From: Piromyces finnis
Lineage: Eukaryota > Neocallimastigomycota > Neocallimastigomycetes > Neocallimastigales > Neocallimastigaceae
DNA length: 64,000 nt
NCBI GenBank assembly: GCA_002104945.1
Contig: MCFH01000036.1
Location: forward strand, 262,001-326,000
Direction of reading: 5' to 3'
Below the pieces are notes generated by a model that was not told where the DNA came from, ran no database searches, and saw nothing but the letters and a program-made list of their open reading frames with translations. A program made the position numbers and the translations under genes. Shown here piece after piece: positions 52,588-64,000 of the stretch. Positions within the stretch are counted from its first letter, which is position 1, and each line of letters begins with the position of its first letter.

Positions 52588-53809
52588 TTACTGTTAATTT
52601 TTATATATATAAAATAAATTAATTGATATTATACCCACTTAATCACTTTTTAAAAATATCAATAGTTAAAAAATATTTATAAATTATTTTTTTTATTTTA
52701 ATTAATTTCAAAGAATATATTATGAAAACTATTTACTTTTAAATTTATTAATACTAAATATCCGAATCTTTTTAAATTGTTTTATTGTAATTCCTTGGTT
52801 TTAGTTGGTTTTATTCAAAGATTTTATTACATCATACAATTAATTAATTTATTTGGTAACTGATGAAACTGAATTAATAATTATATTATTACTTGATATA
52901 TTTTTTATTGGTATATTATATTAATTTTAAATTTTATCAATCAATTATTTGTTGTTATTTTACTAATTCTATCAATCTAAGTTTCTTCTTTGTAAAGTAA
53001 AAAGTTTCTATTCTTTCTATTAAAACTTTTCTTTATTTATTTATTTTTTCTTTCTTTTTAATAAAACAAAGTTTATATATGAAACTATTAAAAAAAATTT
53101 TTTTTTTTTGATTAATCAAAATTTAATAATTAATCAAGTTCAAATTATTAAAATTGTACTACTTAAAAAGGTGGTTAGTATTTAAAAAGTATATAAAAGA
53201 AAATTTGCTTATAATAATAAATTTGTCCATTTAAACGTTCAATTCATCATTAAAATGCTTAATATTAATCTTATTTCACTATTTGTACACTACTATTGTT
53301 AAGTCTTTTCCAAAATATTTATGTTTTTGTTAAGTTTTTAACTAATAAAAAAATACTATGATTTTACTATAAATATTTACATTATTGTAATTTGCCATAT
53401 TAATAAAAAATAAATTTATTTTAGTGTATCATACATAATCAATTAACACTATGTAGCTTTTTATATTATTAACATAAAAACCACAAATTATATTTAATTT
53501 TTTTATTACATTATTGCCATTAAATATTAAAAAATAGTTATCTTTTCAAATAATCTATACACATTACTATTCAATATAAGTGGCTAATGTATAATGTCAT
53601 TTATGATAGTTTAAATAAAAACTAACAAGAAGTTTCATTATAAAAATAAAATTAATTAAATATGCTATAATTAGGAAAACTTAATTTATTCAAAACCATT
53701 TTTCTAAAACATAACTTATTAAAATTTTATTTTTTTTATTCCTTATTCATAATAAAGGTATAATAAATATATTTTAAAAGAAAGCAAACATATAATTATT
53801 ATAAGAAGA
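52271..53809. promoter_or_regulatory. Divergent promoter region of CNOT10 and the first HAD gene
   Basis: 1.5 kb between divergent starts. It contains the longest homopolymer of the window, 41 T at 52544-52584, about 275 bp upstream of the CNOT10 ATG. The remainder is AT-rich without a recognisable gene or site. Confidence 0.5.
52544..52584. repeat. 41-nt poly-T tract
   Basis: An uninterrupted T run lies upstream of CNOT10 (A run on its sense strand). Poly(dA:dT) tracts of this length exclude nucleosomes and often mark fungal promoters; it may equally be a replication-slippage product. True length should be treated as uncertain. Confidence 0.9.
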
Positions 53810-55141
53810 ATGTTAAATATAATACCTAAAGCTTCATCTATTAAACTTATTACTACAGGTAAATATAACTATATATAATCATTTCCTAAAAAGGAAATGA
53901 AATTTAGTATTTTGTTAAAATCAATTTTAAAATTTAAAAGATATTTTTAAATAAATAAAATGAAAAGTTTGAATATATATGTATTAATTTGGAAAATATA
54001 GACATGTATTTATTTATTTTCTACAATAGCATAATATAAAATAATATTATATTATATTTATTTAAAAGTAATTATATAATGGGTGATGAAATAGTAATTT
54101 CTGAAATTAAATTATGATAATTATATTGAATTAATAATTCAAATTTCTGAAATAGAAATATTCATTTTATATATTAATATAAATAAACAAAGATATTGAT
54201 GGAACTTTACTTACACCTGCGGGGAAATTATCAGAAAGAACTAAATATGTTATTCATAGAGTTTTAAATAAATATCCAAATCTTCATTTTGTTTTAGCAA
54301 GCGGTAGAGCAAGGCCTGCTACATTACATATTCGTGAGAAACTCAATATTATAAATAGGCCCTATACAGAATCCCTTCTTTCTAATGGTTGCGTTGTCTA
54401 TGATTCAAATAATAATGTTGTATATCAAGATACTATACCATCAGATTTTTTTATTAAAGCTCATAAAATTATAAAACCCTCACAAAAATATACTTATTTA
54501 TATAGTACTATTGATGATGCTATTACATATAGTGAACGATGGGCTAAAATTATGAAGGAAAAGTATAAAGAACAAGTTTTGATAGCTGATAAAAATGAAT
54601 TTGTTCAAAAAGTTGAAACAGGAAAAGTTCAAGTTAATAAATTCAGTTTTTTAGTATCAGAAGCAAAAGAAGCCGATGGTTAGTGTATATAAAAGAATAT
54701 GATATATAAATATATTATTCTATACTTTTTTTAACTGCTAATGATTCAAAATTATTTTATTTTATTTTTTTATTCTCTATATTTTTTATTTATAAAACTA
54801 AAAACATAATAGATATTAAGGAAAAACTTGAAGATTTAAGAAAAGAATATAAATTAAAATGTATATTTTCAAATGGACCTTATCTAGGTTATATGCCACC
54901 AAACACCAACAAAGGAACTAGCTTATCTAATCTTATACAACATCTCAATATAAAGAAAGAAGAAGTTATTGCTTTTGGTGATGGTATTAATGATATTGAA
55001 CTTTTCCAAAATTCTGGATGGCCAATAGCAATGGAAAATGCAAGTGATAAATTAAAACCATATGCTAAATTAATAACTAAGTCAAATGCTGAAGATGGTG
55101 TTGCAGATATGCTAGAAAAGATTTTTTTAAAAGATGAATAG
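53810..55141 (+). CDS. Cof-type HAD-superfamily phosphatase, copy 1
   Basis: First of three tandem paralogs. Exons 53810-53858, 54193-54678, 54813-55141, both introns in phase 1; 287 residues. HAD class IIB motifs are complete: DIDGTLLTP (17-25) with nucleophile Asp17 and acid/base Asp19, FVLASGRA with Ser53 (motif II), NKG with Lys212 (motif III) and AFGDGINDIEL (motif IV, 234-239). The cap has the form seen in Cof/YbiV/YidA enzymes, which remove phosphate from sugar phosphates, flavin mononucleotide or similar small molecules; the substrate here cannot be read. No signal or targeting peptide is seen, so probably cytosolic. The first intron interrupts the codon of the catalytic Asp (G then AT), so this gene needs splicing for activity. 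The second donor is GTTAGT rather than GTAAGT. Bacterial-type enzymes of this kind are often gained by transfer in gut fungi, but the introns show it is long resident. Confidence 0.92.
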
Positions 55142-55902
55142 ATTAAGGTATCTTTTTATTAAAATAATAAATAGTATATAATTATAATAAATTAAAAAAA
55201 AATATAAATATGAAAAAAAGTTATTAAGTTTTTATAATATTATAATAATTAGAGTAAAAAAGGTATCATACCATAAAATTAATATCAATGTTCCAATATG
55301 TACTATTTAAATATAAAAATGTAAATTAAAAATAATAAATATAATAAATATGAAATAATATAATTAACAAAAAAATTCTTTTTTTTTTTTTATTATTTTT
55401 TTCATTTTTATTTCTTTATTATTTACAATATTTAGAATTTTTTTTAACATGATAATATAAAGTATTATATTTTCTTTTCATAATTAAAAAAAAAAAAAAA
55501 AGAAAAAGCATTTAATTAAATTATTTTTAACTTTAAATTATATACAAATATAATAGTTTTACATTTTTTTTATGTATTATTTAAAGGATTAAACATCTTT
55601 TCTACTATAGTATAGTAATAAAGAATAAGTAATCAGTCATATTGCAATTTCCTTTTATTTAGGGCTAATAAAAATAATAAAATAATTATACTTTATTATT
55701 AAAAGATAAATATGATAATTATAAATCTAATTCAGTACTATCACGTGATAATATATAATATTAGTAATAAAAAATTAAGAGTATCAAATTAAAAATTTAA
55801 ATAGTTAAGAGCTATATTACAAAGTATTTTTCATATAAAAATACAAATCTTTGAAAAAAAAAAAAAAAAAAAAAAATAACTATATTAATATATTTCAAAA
55901 AT
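55142..55902. promoter_or_regulatory. Spacer between HAD copies 1 and 2
   Basis: 760 bp of AT-rich DNA with an A run of 24 (55854-55877) ending 25 bp before the next ATG. No remnant of a further HAD copy was recognised. Confidence 0.5.
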
Positions 55903-57305
55903 ATGGAATTACCAGAAGCTTCAAAAATAAAACTTATTACAACAGGTATAATATAGCTTTTTTAAAAAGAAATTAAAATTTTTAAAAATTTCGAAAATTT
56001 CAATTAAATAATTATTATTCATAACTGATAAATAATTAAAAATTTGAATTTTATAAATAAAATGGATAATTATTGAGATTTTTATCAGAATTTGTTCTCT
56101 ATCTAATAATAATTATAATATAAATCTCTATAATTAATATAAAATATTAATATTAATTATAGAAGTTTATATTAAAAATCTTTTTGAATTCTATACTATT
56201 TTATAGAATTCAAAAAAAGACTTTTAATTTGAAATTTCTTTTTAAAATTGAAATGGATTTCATTATAATTGATGAAATATAAATTAAATGAAAAAAAAAA
56301 ATTTTTTTTTATATTGTTATAATATAGATATTGATGGAACTTTATTAACACCAGAAGGAAAATTGTCAGAAAGAACTAAAAATGTTATAAATAAAATATT
56401 GGAAAAAAATAAAGATCTTCACTTTGTATTAGCTAGTGGTCGAGCTATGCCTGCTACTCAACAAATACGTAATACTCTTAATATTATAAAGAGACCTAAT
56501 ACTGAATCTATTCTTTCAAACGGTTGTGTAATATATGATTCAGAAAGTAATATTATTTATCAAAATACAATACCAACAGAGTTTTTTGTAAAAGCACATA
56601 AAGTTTTAAAACCATCATCTGAATATACATATATGTACAGTATAGGTAATGATGCTTTTACCTATAATGAATACTGGGCCAAAACTATTAAGGAAAAGTA
56701 TGAAGAACAAACAGTAGTTATTGATAAAGATGAGTTTACAAAAAAGATTGAAATGGGTGAAATTAAGGTTAATAAGTTTAGTATTCTAGTTAAAAGTTCT
56801 GAAGAAGCAGAAAGTAAGTCATTGAATCTTCATTATTATTATATATGTGATAAATATTAATGATATAAAAAATTGATGATTGACGTTGAACAATAAAATA
56901 CATTCATACATACAATATATTTATATATACATACATATATTAATTTCTTATCTATTATATAAATAAAAAATAAAAAAAGATATTGAAGAAAAGCTTGATA
57001 AATTAAGAAAAGAATATAAATTAGAATATGCATATTCAGCTGGTACTTTTGTTGATTATATGCCACCAGATACTAATAAAGGTACTGGATTAAATCATCT
57101 TATAAAAATTTTAAATGTGAAAAAAGAAGAAGTTATTGCTTTTGGGGACGGTGGTAATGATATTGAACTTTTACAAAGTGCTGGATGGCCAGTTGCTATG
57201 GAAAATGCAAGTAATAAATTAAAATCTCACGCAAAATTAATAACAAAATCCAATCGTGAAGATGGGGTTGCTGATTTATTAGAAAAAGTTTTCTTAAAAG
57301 ATTAA
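55903..57305 (+). CDS. Cof-type HAD-superfamily phosphatase, copy 2
   Basis: Exons 55903-55945, 56328-56813, 56980-57305; 284 residues. The second exon is exactly 486 nt, as in copies 1 and 3, and the introns fall at the same places in the same phase, so the duplication followed intron gain. Motifs: DIDGTLLTPEGKLSERTK with the first Asp split by the intron, VLASGRAMPAT, PPDTNKGTGLN (Lys of motif III) and AFGDGGNDIELLQ. Motif IV has GGND here and in copy 3 versus GIND in copy 1. All catalytic residues are present, so the copy should be active. Reading straight from the ATG at 56288 would give a false N-terminus (MKKKNFFLY) made of intron; the homologous start is 55903 (MELPEASKIKLITT). The substrate is unknown. 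Confidence 0.92.
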
Positions 57306-57707
57306 GAAATAGAATAAAATACTTTTAAATAGTAGTAATTAATATAAATATTATTTATTCATATTTAATCCTATATAATTTTCAGTAAATATCATTAAAG
57401 AATTTATATTTTTATTTTAATCATCGATTAAATATATTAATATTATTATGATAATTACACTATCTGAATAAAATGTTTACATCAATAAATTGTATAATTA
57501 ATATTTTTAATAATAAAAAACCTTTATTAAAAAACTCATATTAACCAAAAATTAACCAATAGAATTTTAAAAATTAAATTAACAATTTTAATAAATCTGT
57601 ATTTTTTTTTTTTTTTTTTTTAATTATATTATTTATTTTTATCTAAATTCTGTAAAATAATACTTTTTAAAAATAATAAATTTAAAGTATTTAGTAAATA
57701 TAAAAAC
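57306..57707. promoter_or_regulatory. Spacer between HAD copies 2 and 3
   Basis: 400 bp of AT-rich DNA with a 20-T run near 57602. It should include the promoter of copy 3. Nothing else was seen. Confidence 0.5.
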
Positions 57708-59104
57708 ATGAGTGAAATATTACCAGAAGCCTCAAAAATAAAAATAATAGCTACAGGTAATGATTTATTTCATATATTTTTTAAGAATTTAAAGAGATTT
57801 AGTTATTGAATTTAAATTTGAAATACAATTTAATATTAATATATAAAAATTTAAAAGATATGTTAATAAACGATGTATTAAATTAAAATAATAATTATTA
57901 TATTATATGTCACACTCCTTTATAATCACTTTTCACTTTAGTTTGCTATTTATTGTTTAAGTAAACTGAATAATAATAATATAGTATTAAATTATATTAA
58001 AGTAATGTAATTTATTATTTAAAAAAAAAAAAGTATTTTATTTTTATATAATTATGATGACTTTTTTTTAAAAAATATTGTTATAAATATTATTAAATAT
58101 ATCATTTTTGTTAATTATTATTATTATTTTTTTTTTATTTTAAAAAAAAAAAAGATATCGATGGAACATTAGTAACTCCAGAAGGAAAAGTTTCTGAAAG
58201 AACAGAAAAGGTTATTCAAAAAATATTAAAAAAATATCCAAATCTCCATTTCGTTTTAGCAAGCGGTAGAGCTAGACCAGCTACCAAACAAATATGCGAG
58301 AAACTTCAGATTGTAAAAAGGCCGAATACAGAATATATTCTTTGTAATGGTTGTATTATTTATGATTATAATAGTAATATTGTATGGCAGGATACCCTAT
58401 CCCCAGAATTACTTAGAAAAGTTCATGAATTACTTAAACCTTCTTCAGAATGTATATATATGTATTGTGTTGGAGATGATACTGTATTATATGATAAGGA
58501 ATGGGCAAAAATTCTTAGAGATGAATATGAAGAACAAACTGTAGTAAAAGATATAGAAGAATATATTCAAGAAATAGAGTCTGGTCGAGTAAAAATAAAT
58601 AAACTAGGATTTTTAATATCTGACAAATCTATAGTTGAAAGTAAGTTTTATTATAATTTTTTAATATATATACTATTTTCTATTTGTAGTATTATTGTTG
58701 TTATTTTATAATATTTATATAACAAATTATCCTATTGTTTTATTATTTGTTATTATTATTATTTAGAATATCAATCAAAGTTAGAGAGTTTAAAAAAAGA
58801 ATATAATTTAGATAGTTCCTATGCAGCACCTATATTTTTAGAATATATGCCTCCAAAAACTAATAAAGGCACTGGCTTAACACAATTAATGAATAAATTA
58901 AGAGTTAAAAAAGATGAAGTAATATCATTTGGTGATGGTGGTAATGATATTGAACTTTTCAAAGCAGTAGGATGGCCGATAGCTGTGGAAAATGCTTGTG
59001 ATGAATTAAAACAGTACGCCAAACTAATTACCAAATCCAATGCTGAAGACGGTGTTGCAGATATATTGGAAAGAATCTTTCTAAAAGATGAATTAATGAA
59101 TTGA
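57708..59104 (+). CDS. Cof-type HAD-superfamily phosphatase, copy 3
   Basis: Exons 57708-57756, 58155-58640, 58767-59104; 290 residues. The layout matches copies 1 and 2, down to the 486-nt middle exon and the catalytic Asp codon split by the first intron. Motifs: DIDGTLVTPEGKVSERTE, VLASGRARPATKQ, PPKTNKGTGLTQ and SFGDGGNDIELFK; all key residues are kept. It differs most in the cap (VWQDTLSPELLRKVHELLK, CIYMYCVGDDTVLYDKEWAK), where substrate choice is made in this family, so it may act on a different phosphate ester. It ends LKDELMN, four residues beyond copy 1. No targeting signal is seen. Confidence 0.92.
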
Positions 59105-61027
59105 AATATATCATATATTATTACAAATAATCTAATAGTATTAATAACTTTATATTATTCCTATTTTTTTTTTAAAAAAAAAATGATGATTAATTACAAT
59201 AAATATAAAATTATTTTAATTTGTAAGGAAAATATTTAAAAAATTAAATAAATTTGTAAATTTTTTTAAATTTGTAATTTGTAATTCTACAGTAACATCT
59301 TATTTTATATATATATATATTTATAGTTGAATAATATACGTTTAATAGTTTTAATTCATTTTTTTATATATATTTTATATATAATTTATTAGAATACTTT
59401 TAATAGTTAAAATAGTTTTTAATATTAATCTTTTATCCGCATTTTGTAAATATTTATCAATAATAAAATTTTCAAAAATATATATACATAATTTCAAAGA
59501 AATATTTCTTAGTGTATAAAACATAAAATATATTTAATATCACACATATATTTCTTCAGTTTATTAATAATAAATATAGGTAGAAAGAGTAATGATAATA
59601 ACTCAAATTTTGTATATTTTATAAATTTCTTGGTATAAAAGGTATCTATAATAATAAAGTAATTTGTAATATGTTTTTCATTTATATTATATAAAAAGTC
59701 TGGTAAAAAAAAAAAAAAAAAAAGTAATGGCGTTTTTTATATAAAAGTAAAGTTAAAATGATAAGAGCATTATCCAATATTTAATTAATTATTTGAAATT
59801 AGTAACTTTGAATTTTATAATTTTATAAAATTATTAAATATAGAAAATGATAAAAAGATTCTTTAAATTTTAAAGACCATAAGTTTAATAATAAAACCAT
59901 ATAAAATTAAATTAATTATAAATTGGGTAAGATTTGGTAAGATTTTAATATAGAACTTAAAAGACTTTTTAATACTCAAATATGCCAAAAGTAAAAATCT
60001 TTTTTTTTTTGAAGTAATAATTAAATATCCAAAAAAATCTAGTATTTATATTAATTAATCAATTAATACAATGCTTTTATCCTTGTTATTAGTATTGATA
60101 AGACCATAGATGTTATAAAATAAATTCACTTCTTTCATTTTTTTTAAAGTTTATTATAAATTCTCATTTTTCAAAAGCGGCAAATTCTTTATTTTTTTTT
60201 TAATTAAATAGAAATTGTGTAACATATAAATTACCATAAAAAAAACTGTAACTCTAAAAAAAATCCACTTTAACTAATCCTTTTTTTTCTTTAATTTAAA
60301 TTATAAAATAAAGTATTGTGTAATTATGACAATCCATGTCAATCAATTAATAATTTAATATATTTTGTGAATAAAATTTAATTTATTTGGTTAAACTTGT
60401 AGATTTTAAATTACAACAAAATTAAAATATATTAATAATTTAATACACTTTTTCTATATTTAGATATTCAAGCCATAATTATTAATAAAAATGTTTACAA
60501 TAAAATCTCTATTCATTATTAAATTCAATAAAAATAATTTGATTTACTTATTATAATTATAATCTAGCCACATATACTTTTATGATTTATTAATTTCTAT
60601 TTCTATTAATTTAATTGTTATTTAACTTTAAATAATATAAATATAAATATTACAATCAATTTTAATAGGTTTCATTTTTTATCATATTTAACAATAAACT
60701 AAAAGCATAAATTAAATTTTTTATAAAAAAAACAGTGTAACCATAAAGTAATCTTTTTTTATTATTGATTTTTTTATACAAATAAAATAATTTTATCATC
60801 TTTTTTTTAATAATAAAAAAAGAAAAAAAGGTTTATTTTTACATAATTATTGCTTATATAAATTAATTATAAAATTACATAAATATTTTTTATAATAACT
60901 AATTTTGTTTTTATAAAATTTATTAATAATTGATTTATATATATTAAAATTAATAAATAATAATTGTGTTGTTTTACTAAAAATAATAAATATAATAATA
61001 AAAAAAAAAAACATTAAATTCCAAAAA
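59105..61027. promoter_or_regulatory. Spacer and promoter region upstream of the CotH-like gene
   Basis: 1.9 kb of AT-rich DNA between two genes on the same strand. The A-rich stretch directly before the ATG (61000-61027) resembles the leader of the other plus-strand genes. A 19-A run lies at about 59705-59723. I found no fourth HAD copy and no other gene. Confidence 0.5.
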
Positions 61028-62650
61028 ATGAAATTCTTATCGATTGCATCTTTACTTGTATTATCAATTATAAACGGCATCAATGCTCATACTTATGAGT
61101 CACTTGGTATAAATGCTGTTAAAAAGCAAGAAACAGAAGCATTAATTTCAAAAGAACATACAATTCCAATTATTAATGTTTCAACAAAAGATAATAGTGA
61201 ATTAATTCTTTCAAGAGATAATTACACTGATTGTGTTGTGGATTTCTTTAACGTTGAAAATAAATTCAAATTTAGCGAAAAATCTGCAAAAATTAGAGTA
61301 AGAGGAAACTACAGTGGTTTTTATGGTGATGCTGAACAAATAAAAAATAATACAGTTCCATACAAAATTAAGTTTGATGAAAAGACTAGTTTTTATGGTC
61401 TTCATAACGGTGAAAAATTTAAGAGTTGGACTTTACTTAAGACTTTCGATGGTGTCATTCTTAATGATATTGGTTTAAGAATTGGTCGTCAAATCTTTGG
61501 TAATGAACAATACATTTCTGACTCAAAGTTTGTTAATCTTTATGTTAATGATAAATTCCAAGGTCTTTACGTTCTTTGTGAACAAAATGAAGTTAACGAA
61601 AAAAGAGTTAATATTTCAAAGCCAGAAAAGAATTACAATGGTACTGATATTGGATACTATTTTGAACTTGATCAATACTACTATGAAAAGCAAGGTCAAT
61701 TTTTCCGTTATTTATATGAAGGTGCTACTGTTACAGATTTAAGAGGTAAAGAAAGAACTTTCTTCAAAGCCGAATACACTTTAAAAAGTGACTTCTACTG
61801 TCAAGAACAATTAGACTTTATCGGTCACTTTACTACTAGTATTTTCAAAATTATTTATCTTGCTGTTGAAAAGGGCGAATTCCAAACCTTTGATGAAAAT
61901 TACAATCTTGTTAATTCTACATACACCAATGCTCAAGATACTATCTCTGCTGTAATGGATATAAATACTGTTGTCAATATGTACCTTCTTTACGAAATTG
62001 TTCATGATAATGATGTTGGTGAAGGTAGTTTCTACTTTGCTGCTGATTTTGCTGATAAAAGTAAAACTCCAAAACTTCAAATGGTTTCACCATGGGATTT
62101 TGATTGGATTTTAACTGATGGTCCAAGAAGATACTGGGCTGCTGCTTTTGTTGAAGATTCATTTATCCAAGAATACAGAGATAGATCAAATCCATGGTTC
62201 GTTTTACTTGGTAAGGAAGAATGGTTCCATGAATTAGTTGCAAAGAAATGGGAAGCTGTATCAGATTTAGTTAAAGCCCAAGTTCCTGAACAAAAAGCTT
62301 ATATTGATGAGAATATTGATGAATTTTTAAAGATTGCCAATGTAATTCCAGAAGCAATGCAAAACATTGAAAATGAACATGAATGGCTTTTAAATAGATT
62401 CGAATGGATGGATGAAGCATTTGTTCCAGGTAGAGGTATTTATCCAATTCCAAGTGAAGAAATACCAGCTGCTGAAACTACAACTACTGAAATTGAAATT
62501 CCAACCACTGTTTATTCTACTGTTACTGAAACTTCAACTATCTACATAGATGATGATGATGATGATATTGCTCAAGAAGTAGAAGCAACTGTTGCTGTTA
62601 ATGAAGATGATGATTCTGATTCTGAATATTCTGATGAAGAAGAACAATAA
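61028..62650 (+). CDS. Secreted CotH-like (spore-coat kinase-fold) protein
   Basis: One intronless frame of 540 residues. An N-terminal signal peptide is clear (MKFLSIASLLVLSIINGINA, residues 1-20). The CotH domain spans about 45-470: ISKEHTIPIINVSTKD, AKIRVRGNYS, KPYKI-like VPYKIKFDEKTSFYGL, KSWTLLKTFDG, FVNLYVNDKFQGLYVLCEQ, a FELDQYY segment and the metal-binding/catalytic SPWDFDWIL (354-362). Bacterial CotH is an atypical kinase that phosphorylates spore-coat proteins; in anaerobic fungi the domain is common in secreted and cellulosome-linked proteins. Here I see no dockerin, no carbohydrate-binding module and no GPI signal. The C-terminal 75 residues are Thr/Pro/Glu-rich, then strongly acidic (Asp run, DSDSEYSDEEEQ end). 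Whether it phosphorylates anything is unknown. Codon use is GC-richer than its surroundings, as for well-expressed genes here. Confidence 0.93.
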   Translation: MKFLSIASLLVLSIINGINAHTYESLGINAVKKQETEALISKEHTIPIINVSTKDNSELILSRDNYTDCVVDFFNVENKFKFSEKSAKIRVRGNYSGFYGDAEQIKNNTVPYKIKFDEKTSFYGLHNGEKFKSWTLLKTFDGVILNDIGLRIGRQIFGNEQYISDSKFVNLYVNDKFQGLYVLCEQNEVNEKRVNISKPEKNYNGTDIGYYFELDQYYYEKQGQFFRYLYEGATVTDLRGKERTFFKAEYTLKSDFYCQEQLDFIGHFTTSIFKIIYLAVEKGEFQTFDENYNLVNSTYTNAQDTISAVMDINTVVNMYLLYEIVHDNDVGEGSFYFAADFADKSKTPKLQMVSPWDFDWILTDGPRRYWAAAFVEDSFIQEYRDRSNPWFVLLGKEEWFHELVAKKWEAVSDLVKAQVPEQKAYIDENIDEFLKIANVIPEAMQNIENEHEWLLNRFEWMDEAFVPGRGIYPIPSEEIPAAETTTTEIEIPTTVYSTVTETSTIYIDDDDDDIAQEVEATVAVNEDDDSDSEYSDEEEQ

Positions 62651-64000
62651 ATAAAATAGAATGTGTGAATAAATAAAAAATTTAAAATACTTGATAGTAA
62701 AAAAGAAAAGAAAATAATAATAATAGTAATAAAATTAATAGATAATAATAAAAATAATAGATAATAGTAAAAATAATAGATAATAATAAAAATAATCATA
62801 TATTTTAACAATAATAGAATTAAGATATTAAAAATAAAATAAATTTATTTCTCTCTTAGAAGATGAATATATTAAGTTTCTCTATAAAATAAAATAAAAT
62901 AAAATAAAATTTCTCACTTTATTTATAAGAAAAAAATATATTAATGAAATCCCTTTTTAATAGTCTGGTTGATACCTTGTCTTTTGTTTTTTTTTTAAAT
63001 ATTTGTTTTCTAAAATAAAAACGATAAAAAAAATGTTTTTTTTTTTTTTTTTTCTTTCAATAGTTTATAGTTTTCAAAAAATTTAATTAATGCCTTCGTA
63101 TTAAAATTACAATAAATAGCTATTGAGAAACTGAAAAGTAGAGTTTTTTTTTATAAATTATTTAATTTTTTTTTGGGGGATAAATTATTTCTACTTGAAA
63201 TAAATCAATATTCATTCAATTCAGTCACAAAATTGAAATACAGATCAAAGCTTGAAATTGCTTACAATTGAAATATTAAATAATAACAATAATAAAAATA
63301 ATAATATTTATAAAAATTTAAAATCGACAAAATATATATATATATATATAATATCTTAATCATTGTTTTTTAAAATATATAAATGCATCAATTTAAAATT
63401 AAAAATATTCTGTTCTTAGTAATATTTCTTTTTTATAAAAAAAAATTATTAAAATTAATTCCCTTTTATATTTTATAAAATAAAATAGTAAAATACAAAA
63501 TTAATAATACTATTTTTAAATCAATTTCAAGTTTATGATATTAGTATTACTTTATTTTTACAAAGAACTTTTAATTTTATTACAGTTCAAATTCATAAAT
63601 TTAATAATTTAAATTATTTCTTCTAACTTAAACAAAAGAGTCATTACAAAAATTGTCGTATAAATAAAGAAATGAATGTAAATATTATAAAAGAAATCAT
63701 AATTGAAATTACTAAATAAGCACATAGAAATACAAAATGCATTGTTATTATGATATTATTAAACCCATATAATTAGTAATTCATATTTAATTTATTGAGA
63801 TGAAATATAAAAATTATTACTTATTACTTAATAATGATTATAATTATTTAGTAATATACATAATTATATGTATGTTTTTAGTATATTCGAATTTCATAAA
63901 ATATACTAAAAGATAATATTCATATAAAATATTATTTTTTGTTTTGTATAATTACTATTATAATTATCATTATTAGTATCATGTTTATATATTATTTATT
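62651..64000. other. Gene-free region right of the CotH-like gene
   Basis: 1.35 kb to the window edge. It includes the CotH 3' region with two short tandem repeats (below), a TA run at about 63331-63351 and otherwise plain AT-rich DNA. No exon was recognised; a gene beyond the edge cannot be excluded. Confidence 0.6.
62736..62797. repeat. 19-bp tandem repeat, three copies
   Basis: The unit GATAATAATAAAAATAATA begins at 62741, 62760 and 62779, with a single change in the middle copy. It is non-coding, about 90 bp past the CotH stop. A TAAAA pentanucleotide repeat (about five units) follows at 62884-62910. Confidence 0.85.

Noticed and set aside
56288-56328. HAD copy 2 starting at MKKKNFFLYCYN
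   Set aside because: This stretch is the end of intron 1. Copies 1 and 3 show the same short first exon, here at 55903.
60847-61083. 78-codon minus-strand frame overlapping the CotH start
   Set aside because: It is low-complexity and antisense to the signal peptide region; no support.

Overview
This window looks like nuclear DNA of an anaerobic gut fungus (Neocallimastigomycota; Piromyces, Neocallimastix or Anaeromyces-like). That is inference from three things. The intergenic DNA and introns are extremely AT-rich, full of A/T homopolymers, while the exons are only moderately AT-rich. The genes have many short GT-AG introns. The gene content combines a fungal-type VPS4-associated protein, a secreted CotH-like protein and bacterial-type Cof/HAD phosphatases. 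A social amoeba is the main alternative, because of the Asn/Ser/Asp runs, but the VFA1-type gene argues for a fungus. Gene models below were built by hand by joining exons at GT-AG borders and checking reading phase; all keep an open frame. No tRNA, rRNA, CRISPR array or complete transposon was seen.

Layout. 1-3931 (-): N-terminal part of a giant coiled-coil protein, cut by the window edge. 3932-11811: 7.9 kb without a gene, holding a 41-bp minisatellite, a roughly 160-bp fold-back element and smaller hairpins. 11812-15390 (+): CDC45, 11 exons. 16080-20810 (-): 7-exon, Asn-rich coiled-coil protein whose small second exon encodes an AAxxG (CC1-box-like) motif, followed 190 residues later by a Spindly-like motif, so a candidate dynein-dynactin adaptor. 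22271-28513 (-): a 1958-residue coiled-coil protein with 21-residue repeats. 30536-33054 (-): coronin. 35037-36767 (-): SYF2 splicing factor. 37481-39350 (+): tail-anchored inositol polyphosphate 5-phosphatase. 40290-41249 (-): VFA1-like ESCRT/Vps4 partner. 42460-45393 (+): GCN5 acetyltransferase with bromodomain. 46218-48358 (+): SSZ1-type Hsp70. 49014-52270 (-): CNOT10-like CCR4-NOT subunit. 53810-59104 (+): three tandem paralogous HAD phosphatases. 61028-62650 (+): secreted CotH-like protein, intronless.

The genes do not form a pathway. Most are ordinary housekeeping functions (replication, splicing, translation-coupled folding, chromatin, mRNA decay, actin, membrane lipid and ESCRT). A cytoskeletal flavour runs through the left half: three long coiled-coil proteins and coronin. 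The three HAD genes are a local duplication series. The most interesting candidate is the CC1-box protein at 16080-20810, because this motif class is best known from animal dynein adaptors and its coding exon is easily missed: it is only 78 nt long and leaves through what appears to be a GC-AG intron.
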